A DNA stretch of 64,000 nt from assembly GCA_021495925.1 (NCBI GenBank), contig JAKEKT010000002.1, positions 62,001-126,000 on the forward strand, written 5' to 3'. This document shows positions 52,599-62,427 of the stretch, in pieces (positions within the stretch are counted from its first letter, which is position 1; each line of letters opens with the position of its first letter). A model generated the notes under the pieces. It did no database searches and had not been told where the DNA came from. It saw only the letters and a list, made by a program, of their open reading frames with translations. This DNA comes from Diplodia intermedia. Taxonomy: Eukaryota > Ascomycota > Dothideomycetes > Botryosphaeriales > Botryosphaeriaceae. The translations under genes were made by a program, and so were the position numbers.

Positions 52599-53457
52599 CT
52601 ACAGCGCGAACCTCCTTTCAAACTCCGTGAATAGTTTAGGGGTTATCTCATCGCTCGAGTTGCCCTGCACTTGCCAGAGAACGGCCTTTTTATCGTAATG
52701 CTCGAGAAGGGGAGCGCTGGTTTCCTCGAATTTCTTGAGTCGCGCAAGCCAAACCTCAGGGCTATCGTCCGCGCGCCTGGTCAATTGATCGCCAGTGACG
52801 TCGTCCCGCCCGGGCACCTTGGGCGGGTTGAACGTGGTGTTGTAGACCCGGCCCGAGGGCTCGTGAACCCATCGGTTGCAGATACGGTCAAGAATTACTT
52901 CCACCGGCGTCTTGAAGTGGACGACCAGGTTGATCGGGATTATGTCGTCGATCTTCTTCGCTTGAGCGGCGGTGCGCGGGAACCCGTCGAGGATGAAGGA
53001 GGCCGAGGGAGAATCAGAGTAGCTGAACTTGGAGGTATTGAACGGCGAGGGGATGAAGACATCGTCCACGCTCTCAAGTGGGATCTCGGCATCGGGCGAG
53101 GCGAAGTTGACCTGGTACGGCCTTACGGTGTCCGGGACAAGCCAACCACGGGTATTGAGCTCGTTGATTATCAGGCGCACCATCATCGTGTCCGGGACCA
53201 GCGCGCCCGTCTTCATCTTCATCTCGGCCTGGATTCCTACGGCGCAATTCACATTAGAGTGTGGCCGTGGCAACTTGGTGTGTAGGCGACCTACCCAGAG
53301 GCGTGCGGTTGCGCACATTGTTGCGCAGAAGGTCGCCGGAACTGATGGAACTTAGCTGGGGGAAGCGCTTCATAAGACGCTCTGATTGCGTGCCTTTGCC
53401 CACGCCGGGGGCGCCGACAAGAATGACGCGCGCGGCTCTCGACAGGTCCCGGATCAT
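52599..53457 (-). CDS. ADK2: Mitochondrial adenylate kinase (GTP:AMP phosphotransferase type)
   Basis: Exons complement(52599..53236, 53295..53457); 801 nt, 266 aa. P-loop GAPGVGKGTQSE (residues 16-27), AMP-binding SSGDLLRNNV, FILDGFPRT, the Arg of the lid in CNRWVHEPSGRVYN, and DQLTRRADDSPE identify a long-type adenylate kinase. The lid has no CXXC zinc cysteines and carries the HEPSGRVY form, as in AK3/Adk2 enzymes of the mitochondrial matrix that use GTP. It starts directly before the P-loop (MIRDLSRAARVILVGAPG), so there is no clear cleaved presequence; Adk2-type proteins use an internal or uncleaved signal (known). Between TRGWLVPD and FILDGFPR it has an insert that is common in fungi. 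The intron (58 nt) has a CTCTAATG branch site. Head to head with MDM38. Confidence 0.9.
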
Positions 53458-54516
53458 CGCGAAGAGAGGATGCTGTGGTGCGGCGTGAGGTGTAATTACA
53501 GATTGTGTGGCGATGACTGCTGCGACCGTGCTGCGAAAAGTAAAGGCGTTGAGCCTTCAGGAAAGAGAGCACACGAGAACGGGTCAGAACACCATATCGT
53601 CTAGGGTGGTAGTAAAACAGGAAATGAAATAGGGAACGCGGGACGAAAGGACGGAGGAGCTGGGCGCACGAAAGGCGAGCAGCTAAGTCAATCGCGCAAG
53701 CCGTCAGCGGCGGACTTTGGGGTGGGGGAAAGCGTTGAGCTCAGCCGAGGGTTCCCGGCGAGTCATGCATCCTCGAATCACCGTCCTGCCATTGACACCA
53801 TCACGCCTCTCTTCTGAGATGTACTCAGTACAACACCGCAACAGCCGAGCCAGTCGCATGTGAAGAGCCAGCGCAGGACGGAAGTGTGCAGTCAGCATCG
53901 TGCAGGCCCCGCCTGAACACGGCCGGGCAAGCCGCCCTGCCCGGGCAAGCTGCTCACGTGCGGCTGGCCAACTGGAAGGAGTGCTTTGCAAGCAGACCAC
54001 AAAGCAACAGACGGACGAGAGCACCGCCGGCGCAGCGGCCGGCCAGACGGCTCCATTTATCAGGCAGGTACAAAGAGCCAGCGCATCCATGGCAGCAGCT
54101 CCGGCGGCTGGTCTGGCTCTCACCGATGCGTCGCGCAACTCCGACATCGCCCGGCGCGCGCACGTGTAGGCGGCCAGCGGCGGCAGACCCTTGGGCCACG
54201 CTGGCTTCCGGCGCAGTGCGCGCAGCCGATTCGGCGGCGTCGCGCTCGGGGCAGAGTTCGGCGCTCGGAGGGTTGCGGCGGACGGGTTCCAGAAGCGTGA
54301 CGAAGGCGCCAAGGCCCCGCTTCCCCTGCCGCCGATCCTCGCTGGCGGCCGGAATTTGCTGCTTAGCTGCCGCTGACAACTGCAAACGTGAGGCACCTCC
54401 TTCACGTCGCATTGCCTGTCTCCATCTCCGCCGCGCCCAACACTCGCCGCTCGTCCTCGCCCGCCTGTTTCCGTGCCACCGCCTGTCGCTCTCTTCCCGC
54501 CTGAGTTGCGCTCAGC
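53458..54516. promoter_or_regulatory. Divergent region between ADK2 and MDM38
   Basis: 1059 nt between two start codons pointing apart, both for mitochondrial proteins. GC-rich with overlapping chance frames on both strands (for example minus 53704..54405) and no conserved motif. Promoters for both genes are expected at the two ends. Confidence 0.4.
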
Positions 54517-56237
54517 ATGTCGTTCAACCGCTCCGCCTCCAGGGTGACGCCAATCCTCCTGAGAAGCGCTGCCAGAACTCCGCGCAGAATCCCCAGATCG
54601 CTGCCCCGCGAAATCTCAGCAATCGCCATCCTCATCCCCAGACACGGCTATGCCACAGACACGTCCACATCCTCCCAGTCGAGCGGCAACTTCCCTCCGC
54701 CCGGCTTCAATGCGGAGCAGGCGAAGAAGCCCCTTCCCAAGGAAGACCAGCAGAAATCACAGTCCGCATTGAAGTCGCAAGTCGACAAGGAGTCGATCAA
54801 CGTCGAAATCCCCAAAGACAGCGCCACCGCACACCCCAAGACTAATGCCGAGGAGGCAGAAAGCTTGATCGAGCTTGCTGCGGAGAAGGCGACAGCAGAC
54901 AAGTTGGAGCAGAAGAAGCTCGCAAAGAAGGTTGAGGAGCACAAGAATCTCACCCTGTGGCAAAAAGTCAAGAAGGAGGCCAATCACTACTGGGATGGCA
55001 CCAAACTGCTCGGGACTGAGGTCAGGATCAGTACCAAGTTGGCTCTGAAGATGGCAGCAGGCTACGAGCTGACGCGCCGCGAAAACAGACAGGTATGCTT
55101 CGATCATGGACTTTGAAACATTCGCATCCGCTAATCGTGCACAGCTCCGCCGTACTGTGCAGGACCTTGGTCGTCTCGTGCCCTTCTCTGTTTTCGTCCT
55201 TGTCCCGTTTGCTGAGCTGCTCCTGCCTGTTGCGCTGAAGCTGTTCCCCAACATGCTTCCTAGCACATACGAGGGCCAGAAGTCCAAGGACAACAAGATC
55301 ACCAGCATGCGCGCGACCCGGAAAGAAGTTAGCGACTTTCTCCGCCACACGCTGCAGGAAGGCGGTCTACCAGTCAGCGCTGCAAATGCTCAGCGCGATG
55401 AATTTACCCAATTCTTCCGCAAGGTGAGGTTGCTCGGTGGCTGCTTTCTGGGAACAAAGGCTCACATTTCAATAGATTCGCAGCACTGGCGAGGAGCCTA
55501 CTCAGGCCGATGTTATCAAGGTTTGCAAGATCTTCAAGGACGACCTGACTCTGGACAACTTGTCCCGCCCTCAACTCGTTGGAATCTGCAAATACCTGGG
55601 TCTCAACACTTTCGGCACCGACAACATCCTCCGCTACCAGGTCCGCCACCGTATGCGCCAAATCAAGCGTGATGACAAGATGATTTTCATCGAGGGCGTC
55701 GAATCTCTCTCCGTTCCCGAGCTCCAGACTGCGTGCGGCAGCCGTGGTCTCCGGACTCACGGCGTCAGCCCGGCTCGTCTCCGGGAGGATCTCCAGATGT
55801 GGCTGAATCTCCGTCTCAAGTACGGTGTGCCGTCAACGCTTCTCGTCTTGAGCAACGCCTTCATGTACGGCCAGGGCAAGGAGACGGAGATGGAGACTCA
55901 AATTGATGCTCTGAAGGCTGTCCTCTCCAGCATTCCGGAAGAGCTGTTCCACGAGATCGAGCTTGAAGTGCACAATGCCGAGGGTGCGGCGACCAACAAG
56001 CAGCGTCTTGAGGTCCTGAAGGAGCAGCAGGAGCTCATCGAGGAGGAGAACGAGCAATCGGGGAGCAGTGCTGAGGCGACTGCCTCGTCGACACCGAAGG
56101 ATGACAAGGACATTGACGAGAAGGAGGAGGCCGAGGCTGAGGAAAAGCAACAGGTTCAGGCGAAGGCCGATGAGGCCGCTGCGGAAAAGCCGAAGGTCGA
56201 AGCCAAGAAATCTGAGCAGGAAGCTGAGAAGGCTTAA
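54517..56237 (+). CDS. MDM38: Mitochondrial inner-membrane LETM1/Mdm38 protein
   Basis: Exons 54517..55092, 55145..55423, 55476..56237; 1617 nt, 538 aa. LETM1/Mdm38 supports K+/H+ exchange across the inner membrane and binds mitoribosomes for membrane insertion. The N-terminus (MSFNRSASRVTPILLRSAAR) is Arg-rich, a likely presequence. Next: helices with the conserved WQKVKKEANHYWDGTKLLGTE; one membrane span (LGRLVPFSVFVLVPFAELLL), then LFPNMLPSTYE; and the ribosome-binding LETM1 domain (LSRPQLVGICKYLGL, ILRYQVRHRMRQIKRDDK, ELQTACGSRGLRTHGVSP, LREDLQMWLNLRLK), reaching about 450. The C-terminal 90 residues are an acidic Glu/Lys coiled-coil tail. Both introns are 52 nt. The length lies within the fungal Mdm38 range. 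Confidence 0.94.
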
Positions 56238-57002
56238 TTTGCCTTTCTCCTTGTATATTAGACTATAGATTCTAGCTCTGCTCAATTATAGAAGGCTTTC
56301 GATTCACTCCGGGGCGATGGCTGGTCCAGCAAAACTTCATGTTTGGATCCGCAGCCAAGAGGTCTACCAGAAACAGTTGCTTGCCTTGAATGCGATTGCA
56401 TAGTCACTTATTTTTGGTCCGGAAGTAGGGCTTGTCGCTGGTAAAGAGCTTGGGTATGCGGACGTGATGGATGGAAGTGTTGGTAGGCCCATGCCCTGGT
56501 CCAGCGAGCGGAGCGTCGACACCAGCGCAAACCAGACAGCTCGTCTGCAAAAGATTGTCCCGAGCGCTTTCTACCTGTATACCACGCTGAAGGGCCGTCG
56601 CGGCGTTGTTGTGGGGCGAGCGGCAACCGTCGTGGCGGGCGGTGCGGGCCGCTGGGCGCGGAGCCGCAACACCATGCTCACTTCAAGATCGCCAATCCGG
56701 CGATGCAGTACACATCTTTGGCTACCGCGCAGTAGGCTGCTACAGTATACCCGTTGTCGGCGGCAGTGGTCGGCGGTGCTGCAAGTCACTGGTCAGTCAC
56801 TGCTTGCCCCCATGCAGCTCCCACCGCGCCTTCCACAAGCACCCGTCCCATCGCGCCTTCCTCCACCTCCAATCCGTTGCCTCATGAACTGCATCACCGT
56901 AGCAACGGCGGGCGCACGGGAGCAACGGCGGGAGCCCCGTCGCCGCCTACTTAAGCGCGTCCACCCCTCCACCTCCTCCCACTCTTTTTCTCTTCGTACC
57001 AC
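56238..57002. other. Intergenic region downstream of MDM38
   Basis: 765 nt holding the MDM38 3' UTR and the promoter of the next gene. The last 60 nt before 57003 are pyrimidine-rich. No gene or RNA feature recognised. Confidence 0.4.
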
Positions 57003-57929
57003 ATGGTCACCCCCGCGCCCGTACTTGCTCCAGCTCTCGAAGTCTCAGCTCACGCTCCCACTCTCGACCGCCTACGCTCTTCACGCACGCAACCACACTC
57101 TTCTCCCAGCTGCCTCGTGCCGGCCTTCGCCATGTTCTCGACCAGCTTCCTCGCGCTCCTCCTCGCGGTCGCCTTGACGACCTACCTTCCTCTCCTCACC
57201 CGCCGTCCTCCCTCGCGCTTCTGGCCCGCCCAGGGCATCTTCCTTGTCGCCATGGCCTTTGTCATGGCTCTGGTAAGGTTCTTCTTCCCCCTCTTGGCTA
57301 ACGCTGGTGCGCGCTTCACCAGGTGCCTGATGGACGAGGTCAACTCCCGCTTGTTTCCGCCTGCTGCGCCGCTGGAACTGGTCCCTCTCCACGTCACCCG
57401 GTACCGCACCCGCACCGAGCCGCCGTCGCCTCCTCGCGCATCCCCTTCGCCGCCCGCGTCGCCGCCCGCCAAGCCCACGTGCGACACGGCTCCTCCGACG
57501 CCGTTCATGACCGGAAGCGGAATCCTCAAGACGCCTGGCCGCCGCCCCTCGACGCCATACCCCGTCACGCCTGCCCCGAAGAACCGTGTCGCCTTCTCGT
57601 GTTCGGCCGAGTTGCTCGAGTTCAGCCCGCCCCCCAAGTCGATCCTGCGCCCGACCCGCAGCTCGCACTTCAACCCCCCCGAGTGGGCCGACAGCATCGT
57701 GGACCCGTCCATGGAGGAAACCGTCAAGAAGTGGTCAGACCGCCTTCAAGTCAACATGGGCCCCAAAAGGGCTCTCCGGTTCGACCCTACCCCACGGATC
57801 AGGTTCATCGGCAACGTGAGGTACGAGAAGTGGCGCGGCGATGTCATGGATGAGGTCGAGGCGTTTGACAAGAGCCGGCTCAGGTCGGTGAAGGCGAGGG
57901 ATGAAGATGGTGATGTCGAGATGGAGTAA
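57003..57929 (+). CDS. Unrecognised protein with N-terminal membrane segments and Pro-rich tail
   Basis: A single exon of 927 nt, 308 aa from 57003; the in-frame ATG at 57132 (MFSTSFLALLL) is at least as likely and gives 265 aa. I do not recognise the family. Two hydrophobic helices follow the second Met (FLALLLAVALTTYLPLL; IFLVAMAFVMALVRFFFPLL), so the protein is probably membrane-anchored with the rest on one side. The middle is Pro/Ser-rich. GILKTPGRRPSTP is followed by KNRVAF (residues 193-198), and a second site RIRF lies in ALRFDPTPRIRFIG; both look like the RVxF docking motif for protein phosphatase 1. A folded-looking C-terminal piece (PEWADSIVDPSMEETVKKW, VRYEKWRGDVMDEVEAFDK) is conserved in style. 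Fungal-specific by appearance; function unknown. Confidence 0.65.
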   Translation: MVTPAPVLAPALEVSAHAPTLDRLRSSRTQPHSSPSCLVPAFAMFSTSFLALLLAVALTTYLPLLTRRPPSRFWPAQGIFLVAMAFVMALVRFFFPLLANAGARFTRCLMDEVNSRLFPPAAPLELVPLHVTRYRTRTEPPSPPRASPSPPASPPAKPTCDTAPPTPFMTGSGILKTPGRRPSTPYPVTPAPKNRVAFSCSAELLEFSPPPKSILRPTRSSHFNPPEWADSIVDPSMEETVKKWSDRLQVNMGPKRALRFDPTPRIRFIGNVRYEKWRGDVMDEVEAFDKSRLRSVKARDEDGDVEME

Positions 57930-59245
57930 GAAGGTGATCAGGTGTAGGCTAGATCGGCGATGCAGGCGGAGTGATGACGGCCCTTAGTGGTTACCTCTTC
58001 GTAGCTCGCTGTCTGTCTGTACCCTGGTTGGCCTTGTCTGAGTGTTTTTTTTTTTTTTTTGTAATTAATTGGCTTTTGCCCCCCTTGAGCGTTGGAGGGA
58101 AACTCAGTTTAGCTTTGCTTTTGTTTTTCCCCTCTAACAGTCGCTGCTCCCTGCGCAGGTCCAATTCCTGCCACGCCGGGTCGAGCCCCTCTGTTAACCC
58201 AGCAGGTCCAATCCCTGCCCCTTTCGGCACAGCAGCTGATTGCGGTAACTCTTTTTCGTTGGTAGCTCTTGCTTTACGCAGGAGTCCGAGGAAGGAATGA
58301 GTTAGAGACAGAGATTGGGTATGTACGAGGGCGTTCGGCTCCGAAACCGGTAGTCGACGATGCAAGATCGTGGTGTTGACCCTGTTGCTGTCTGACGTCG
58401 ACCTGAACGCATGCGCCATCACGCCAGGACTTGGAAAGGGTGCTTGACGCTGCTGCTTAAATGGTCTTGTAATCTGTCCCCTTTGCTGGATGTGAGATAC
58501 CTTGGAGCTGCGATATGGTGCACTACATTGGCGAACAAGTGAAAACTTCCCAAGGTCCCTCGCTATGGGATTCATGGCGGCTGTGCCATGTAGTTCGAGC
58601 AAAAACGATGCTACGCAGCAGCATGTGACTTTCATGCGCTCGGGCATCACTTCAGCGTCAAATAGCTCGGCACCATCACCACCCCATAATGCTTGGATGC
58701 TGGAGCAATTACCTAGATATGCTTTTTGCTCACCTGCTTTGGCGCCGAGCAAAGGCCAAAGAAAAGTGATTTGCCAGTCTTAGTATCGACCTGTAGCTTT
58801 GCAGGCTTCATAATTGACGACTACTGCGGAAAGGAAGCGTTGGATAGCGTCGCTCAGATTTCCGATTTTATACACCAAAAAAAAAGAAGAGAGAGAGAAA
58901 AAAAAAACGCTAAAGATCCAGAACGGCCATTCCCCTCCGCATGCGGGAGATTTCCTCGATATTGTACACGCGCCACACGCGCTTGCGCGGCAACGCTCCG
59001 ACCACATTCAATCTTGTCGCCCCCCGCGTTCTCCATCCGCAATGCCAAATGCCCCCATCTACACATTTCACCCACGGACGTCCCCAATACCAAAAAAAAA
59101 AAAAAAAAAGAGGGAAGGAAGGCGAAGAGAGACAAGACACACACCCGCTCGCCGAACGATCAACCCCAACCCCAACCTCAACCGAACATAACCGCCCCTC
59201 CCCCGGCCATACAAAAGCGCAAAAAAAACCCCCCGAAAACCGAAA
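57930..59245. other. Non-coding region with homopolymer tracts
   Basis: 1.3 kb between two convergent genes. It holds a T16 run (58045..58060), an A18 run (59092..59109), further A-rich runs near 58870..58910, and a duplicated 17-nt stem-loop motif (58155..58171 and 58202..58218). An open minus-strand frame at 57991..58752 has no recognisable content. Confidence 0.4.
58155..58218. repeat. Two copies of a 17-nt hairpin motif
   Basis: 58155..58171 and 58202..58218 are identical except for one base. Each has a GCAGG/CCTGC 5-bp stem around a 7-nt loop TCCAAT(T/C), like a tRNA T-arm but with C in place of the invariant second T of the loop. No acceptor, D or anticodon arm can be built around either copy. 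Origin unknown. Confidence 0.7.
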
Positions 59246-60415
59246 TCAACCGACCCACCTCCTCCCCCCCGCCCTCCCCGCATCCCCATCCCCGCCGTCC
59301 GATCGCCTGCCCAACCCCACCGTCACGGCCGCCTGCAACGACACGGTCGAGATGTCGAACGGGTCGTTTCCCGCCACCGCGCTCTGCGCCGCCGCTGCCG
59401 GAGGAGGAGGAGGAGGGGCTGGTGTGGGCGCGGTGTCTGTCAGGGCTTCTGAGCTGCTGCTTGCTGCTGCTGCTGCGGCGGCGGTGGTGGAGGTGGTCTC
59501 GGCTTCTGCGGCGGCGGCGGTCGTTGTGGCCGTGCTTGAAGGGGGGCCGGAGGGGGGTGGGGGCCCGTTGGAGGAGCCGAGGGCGAAGGAGAGGGGGGTG
59601 GTCGTTGCGGCGGCGGCTGCGGTGGTTTCGGCGGCGGCGGTGGCGGTGGCGGTGGTGGTGACGGTCACGGCGGGCGGTGGCGTTTGCTGGGCGCAGTCGT
59701 TGTTGGAGGCGGAGACGGTGACGGTGTGGTCGAAGGTTGCGGCGACGGTGACGGTCTTCTCGAAGGTGGCGGCGACGGTGACCTGTTGGTGGGGGCATGA
59801 ACATTCAGCTTCCTGTTGTTGTTGTTGTTGTCCCCGTCGACGTAGAGGGTCGGAGGGGAGTGGTGGTTGCCGTACGGTCGAGGGCTGGGTGGCGTTGAGC
59901 TGCGCCATCATGGTCTCGGTGACGGTCACGAGCTGGACCTCGGTCTGGGTCTCGGTGGCGCCCATCATGGTGACCATCATGGTCTCCGTTTCCGTCTGGT
60001 TGAGGTACAGGGTGAAGGTCGGCTCGGCGGTGTCCTGGGCGGCCTCGGGAGTAGCGGCGGCGGCGGTGGTGGAGGCATCAGCGACGGCGGCTCTGTTGGA
60101 CGCAATCAGAACTTCATCCCTGGGTGAGTATTGGCCAACGTGGGGGCTTACATGGTTGTGTTCGCATCCGCAGGGGCATCGTGTCTCCTGAGAACCTCGA
60201 CGACATGCCTCGCCTTCTTGCGTGGCTGGCCGGCTTCGAGTTGGTCGAAAGGACGACGGAGGTCTACAACAGCATCGACGTCCTGTGCCGAGACCTGTTG
60301 GCTACAGTTAGTAACATGGCAGTTGTATCTGGAAGCGGAATGGGCGCACAGAAGTCACGGCGACAGCGGCGGCGGCGGCGGCGAGGGCCGTCACGACTTC
60401 GCTCAAACGCCTCAT
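59246..60415 (-). CDS. Secreted Thr/Ala-rich low-complexity protein
   Basis: Exons complement(59246..60092, 60152..60294, 60359..60415); 1047 nt, 348 aa. The spliced start MRRLSEVVTALAAAAAAVAV|SAQDVDAVVD is a clear signal peptide. The intron 60295..60358 has a perfect TACTAAC branch site and CAACAG acceptor. A basic segment (QPRKKARHVVEVLRRHD) may be a processing site. The rest is Thr/Val/Ala-rich: TETMMVTMMGATETQTEVQLV, a Gln run, CSCPHQQ, then three related units TVTVAATFEK / TVTVAATFDH / TVTVSASNND, followed by long Ala/Thr/Pro runs. It resembles wall-anchored or secreted mucin-like fungal proteins, but no GPI signal is clear at the C-terminus (RRWVG). I do not recognise a family. The donor of the first intron (GTGACT) is weak; GTGCGC nine bases downstream is an in-frame alternative. 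Confidence 0.65.
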
Positions 60416-61337
60416 GGTGTATTAGTCGAAGGTGGAAGGGGGCCGGCCCTTGAGCAGGAGAAGCAAAGACCACAAAAGGATGATGGCGCAGACCAGCTGG
60501 CGGAAAGAATGGAGAGGATGGGCAGAGGGCAAAGGATCACGGATGCATCAAGGGCAATCAACGGAAACGAAGGGCTGGGCGGGCGCTGGGAAGGAGGGGC
60601 GAGAGTAGGGAGATCCAGTCCAGGCGGTGCAAACGGAACAAGAGGGAGAGCAGCATCATGTAGGACGCTCCATGGCGTGGGCAGATTGGCCCCACCGAAG
60701 CAGCATGTCGGTCTCAGGATGCATCGGCCCTGTGAGAGGCCCGGCCACCGGGACGCAGCAGTGCTAAGCAGCGGCCCGGGCGTCAGCCGCTGGAGCTTGG
60801 CGGAGGCCGCAGCCAGTGGGCGTTGGGGGTGGGGATAGCCCAGTCTCATAAGGGTCGGGCCAAGCTGCGTGGGCGTGGGCTCTGCGACGCTGCGCGTCGA
60901 GGAGTCGGATGCGAGAGCAGAAGGCGTCTCAGCATCGCCGCCGCCTGCGTCTGGGCGCGCGCGTCGTGCACCTTGCGACCATGTGGCGGCGGCCGGCCAG
61001 CGGCTGCTCGATCGCAGACTGCAGCACTCAGTCGGCACTTGAGGTGGTCGGAGAACAGGAAGGAGTTGAGTCGCGGCTGCCGTCGACGTGACCCCATGAC
61101 GGCGATCCGCACGGACCCGATGCGCGGCGATGCCCAGCGCGAATGCTCCTGCTAATACCATCGCCTTGGCGCCTCCTTTGCTCTCTTTGACAGGTGGTAG
61201 CGTCATGTCGGTGTGTTTATTGTCCGCCGACCGGGCAATGCATCGTCCCGGCCGCTTGTCCCTGGATACTTATTCCCCGGTACCGCGAGGCCTGAAACTG
61301 CAACGCACGCCTTGTCCCTGCGGAGCTCGCTTTCATC
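60416..61337. promoter_or_regulatory. Divergent region, secreted protein and DUF1295 gene
   Basis: 922 nt between two start codons pointing apart. GC-rich, with a long minus-strand chance frame (60412..61206) and no conserved motif. Promoters for both genes are expected here. Confidence 0.4.
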
Positions 61338-62427
61338 ATGGCCGGCGCCGTGCACGTGCTCGACGACTACTACCTCGCCATCACCCTGCTCATCACCGTC
61401 GCCTACCAGCTCTTCTTCTTCTCCATAGCCTACTCGCTCAAGTTCGACAAGCTCACCGACTTCGCCGGCGGCACCAACTTCGTGCTCCTCGCCATCCTCA
61501 CCCTCGCCTTCGGCGCCGACCGTGGCCATGCCCGCCAGATCGTCTGCTCCGTCTTCATCATGCTGTGGGGTGCCCGCCTGTCCGGCTTCCTGCTCTTCCG
61601 CATCCTGAAGACCGGCAAGGACGACCGTTTCGACGACAAGCGGGACAAGTTCTTCCCCTTCCTGGGCTTTTGGGTCTTCCAGATGCTGTACGCCAATACC
61701 CCCGGCTTCTCAACCACCCCCAGCCACTAACATCCCTCACAGCTGGGTCTGGACCGTCTCCCTGCCCGTCACCATCCTCAACTCGCCCGCCGTGACGCGC
61801 TACCCCCAGCCATCCTTCGGCACCGGCTGCGACATCGCCGGCGTCATCCTCTTCGCCATCGGCTTCGTCATGGAATCCGTCTCGGACGTGCAGAAATACC
61901 GCTTCAAGGCCCGCCACGGCCGCGAACCGGGCTCGCCCGTCTGCGACGTCGGCTTCTTCCGCTACACGCGCCACCCCAACTACTTCGGCGAGATCCTCAC
62001 TCAATTCTCCATCTTCACCATCGCCGTCGCCCCCGCCGCGAATGGCTACGTGCACGCCGGCGCCCGCAGCGCCCTGTACGCGTCCATCGTGGGCGCCTTG
62101 TTCTTGACGACGCTGCTGATGTTCGTGTCGGGCTTGACGCTGCAGGAGAGGCCGGGCGCGAAGAAGCGCTATGAGAAGGGCGATCGGTGGGATGAGTATG
62201 CGAGGTACTTGAACCGCACGAGCATTTTGTTTCCCTTTCCGCCGGCTTTGTACGAGAGGGTGCCGACGGTGCTGAAGCGCACCGTCTTTTTGGAGTTTCC
62301 CATCTACGTCTTCGATCCGGCGAAGCATTCGGATGTTAAGAAGCCGGGTGGTGGCCAGGAGTCGGAAGGAGGGAATGACGGAAGGTCGGCTAGGAGGAGC
62401 GACGAGGAGTCGTTGCATGGCAACTGA
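61338..62427 (+). CDS. DUF1295 multi-span membrane protein (steroid-reductase-like)
   Basis: Exons 61338..61687 and 61743..62427; 1035 nt, 344 aa. DUF1295 proteins resemble the C-terminal half of steroid 5-alpha-reductases and isoprenylcysteine methyltransferases. Hydrophobic spans: YLAITLLITVAYQLFFFSIA, FVLLAILTLAFGAD, IVCSVFIMLWGARLSGFLLF, LWVWTVSLPVTIL, CDIAGVILFAIGFVMESVSD, ILTQFSIFTIAVAP and LYASIVGALFLTTLLMFVSG. The DUF1295 signature FFRYTRHPNYFGEI (HPNYFGE binds cofactor in related reductases) and RWDEYARYLNRTSILFPFPP are present. The C-terminal 45 residues are charged and cytosolic. The 55-nt intron has a CACTAAC branch site; the join FQM|LWVWTVSLP fits. The substrate is unknown; a lipid or sterol is plausible by analogy only. 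Confidence 0.87.

Noticed and set aside
53704..54405. 233-codon minus-strand frame between ADK2 and MDM38
   Set aside because: No motif and chance-like composition; an equally long frame overlaps on the plus strand.
58141..58225. tRNA gene
   Set aside because: Only the T-arm-like unit can be formed; no acceptor, D or anticodon arm pairs around it, and the loop lacks the invariant second T.
57991..58752. 253-codon minus-strand frame
   Set aside because: Ends in a run of Lys from the poly-T tract; no domain, and it sits in a likely 3' UTR region.
60120..60151. 32-nt intron in the secreted-protein gene (acceptor CACCCAG)
   Set aside because: Too short for a normal intron. The acceptor 27 nt further on (CAACAG, 60093) keeps the frame, gives 59 nt and has a CTGAT branch site.
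60412..61206. 264-codon minus-strand frame upstream of the secreted protein
   Set aside because: Chance-like composition. Its end overlaps the true signal-peptide exon in another frame, and the spliced model is stronger.
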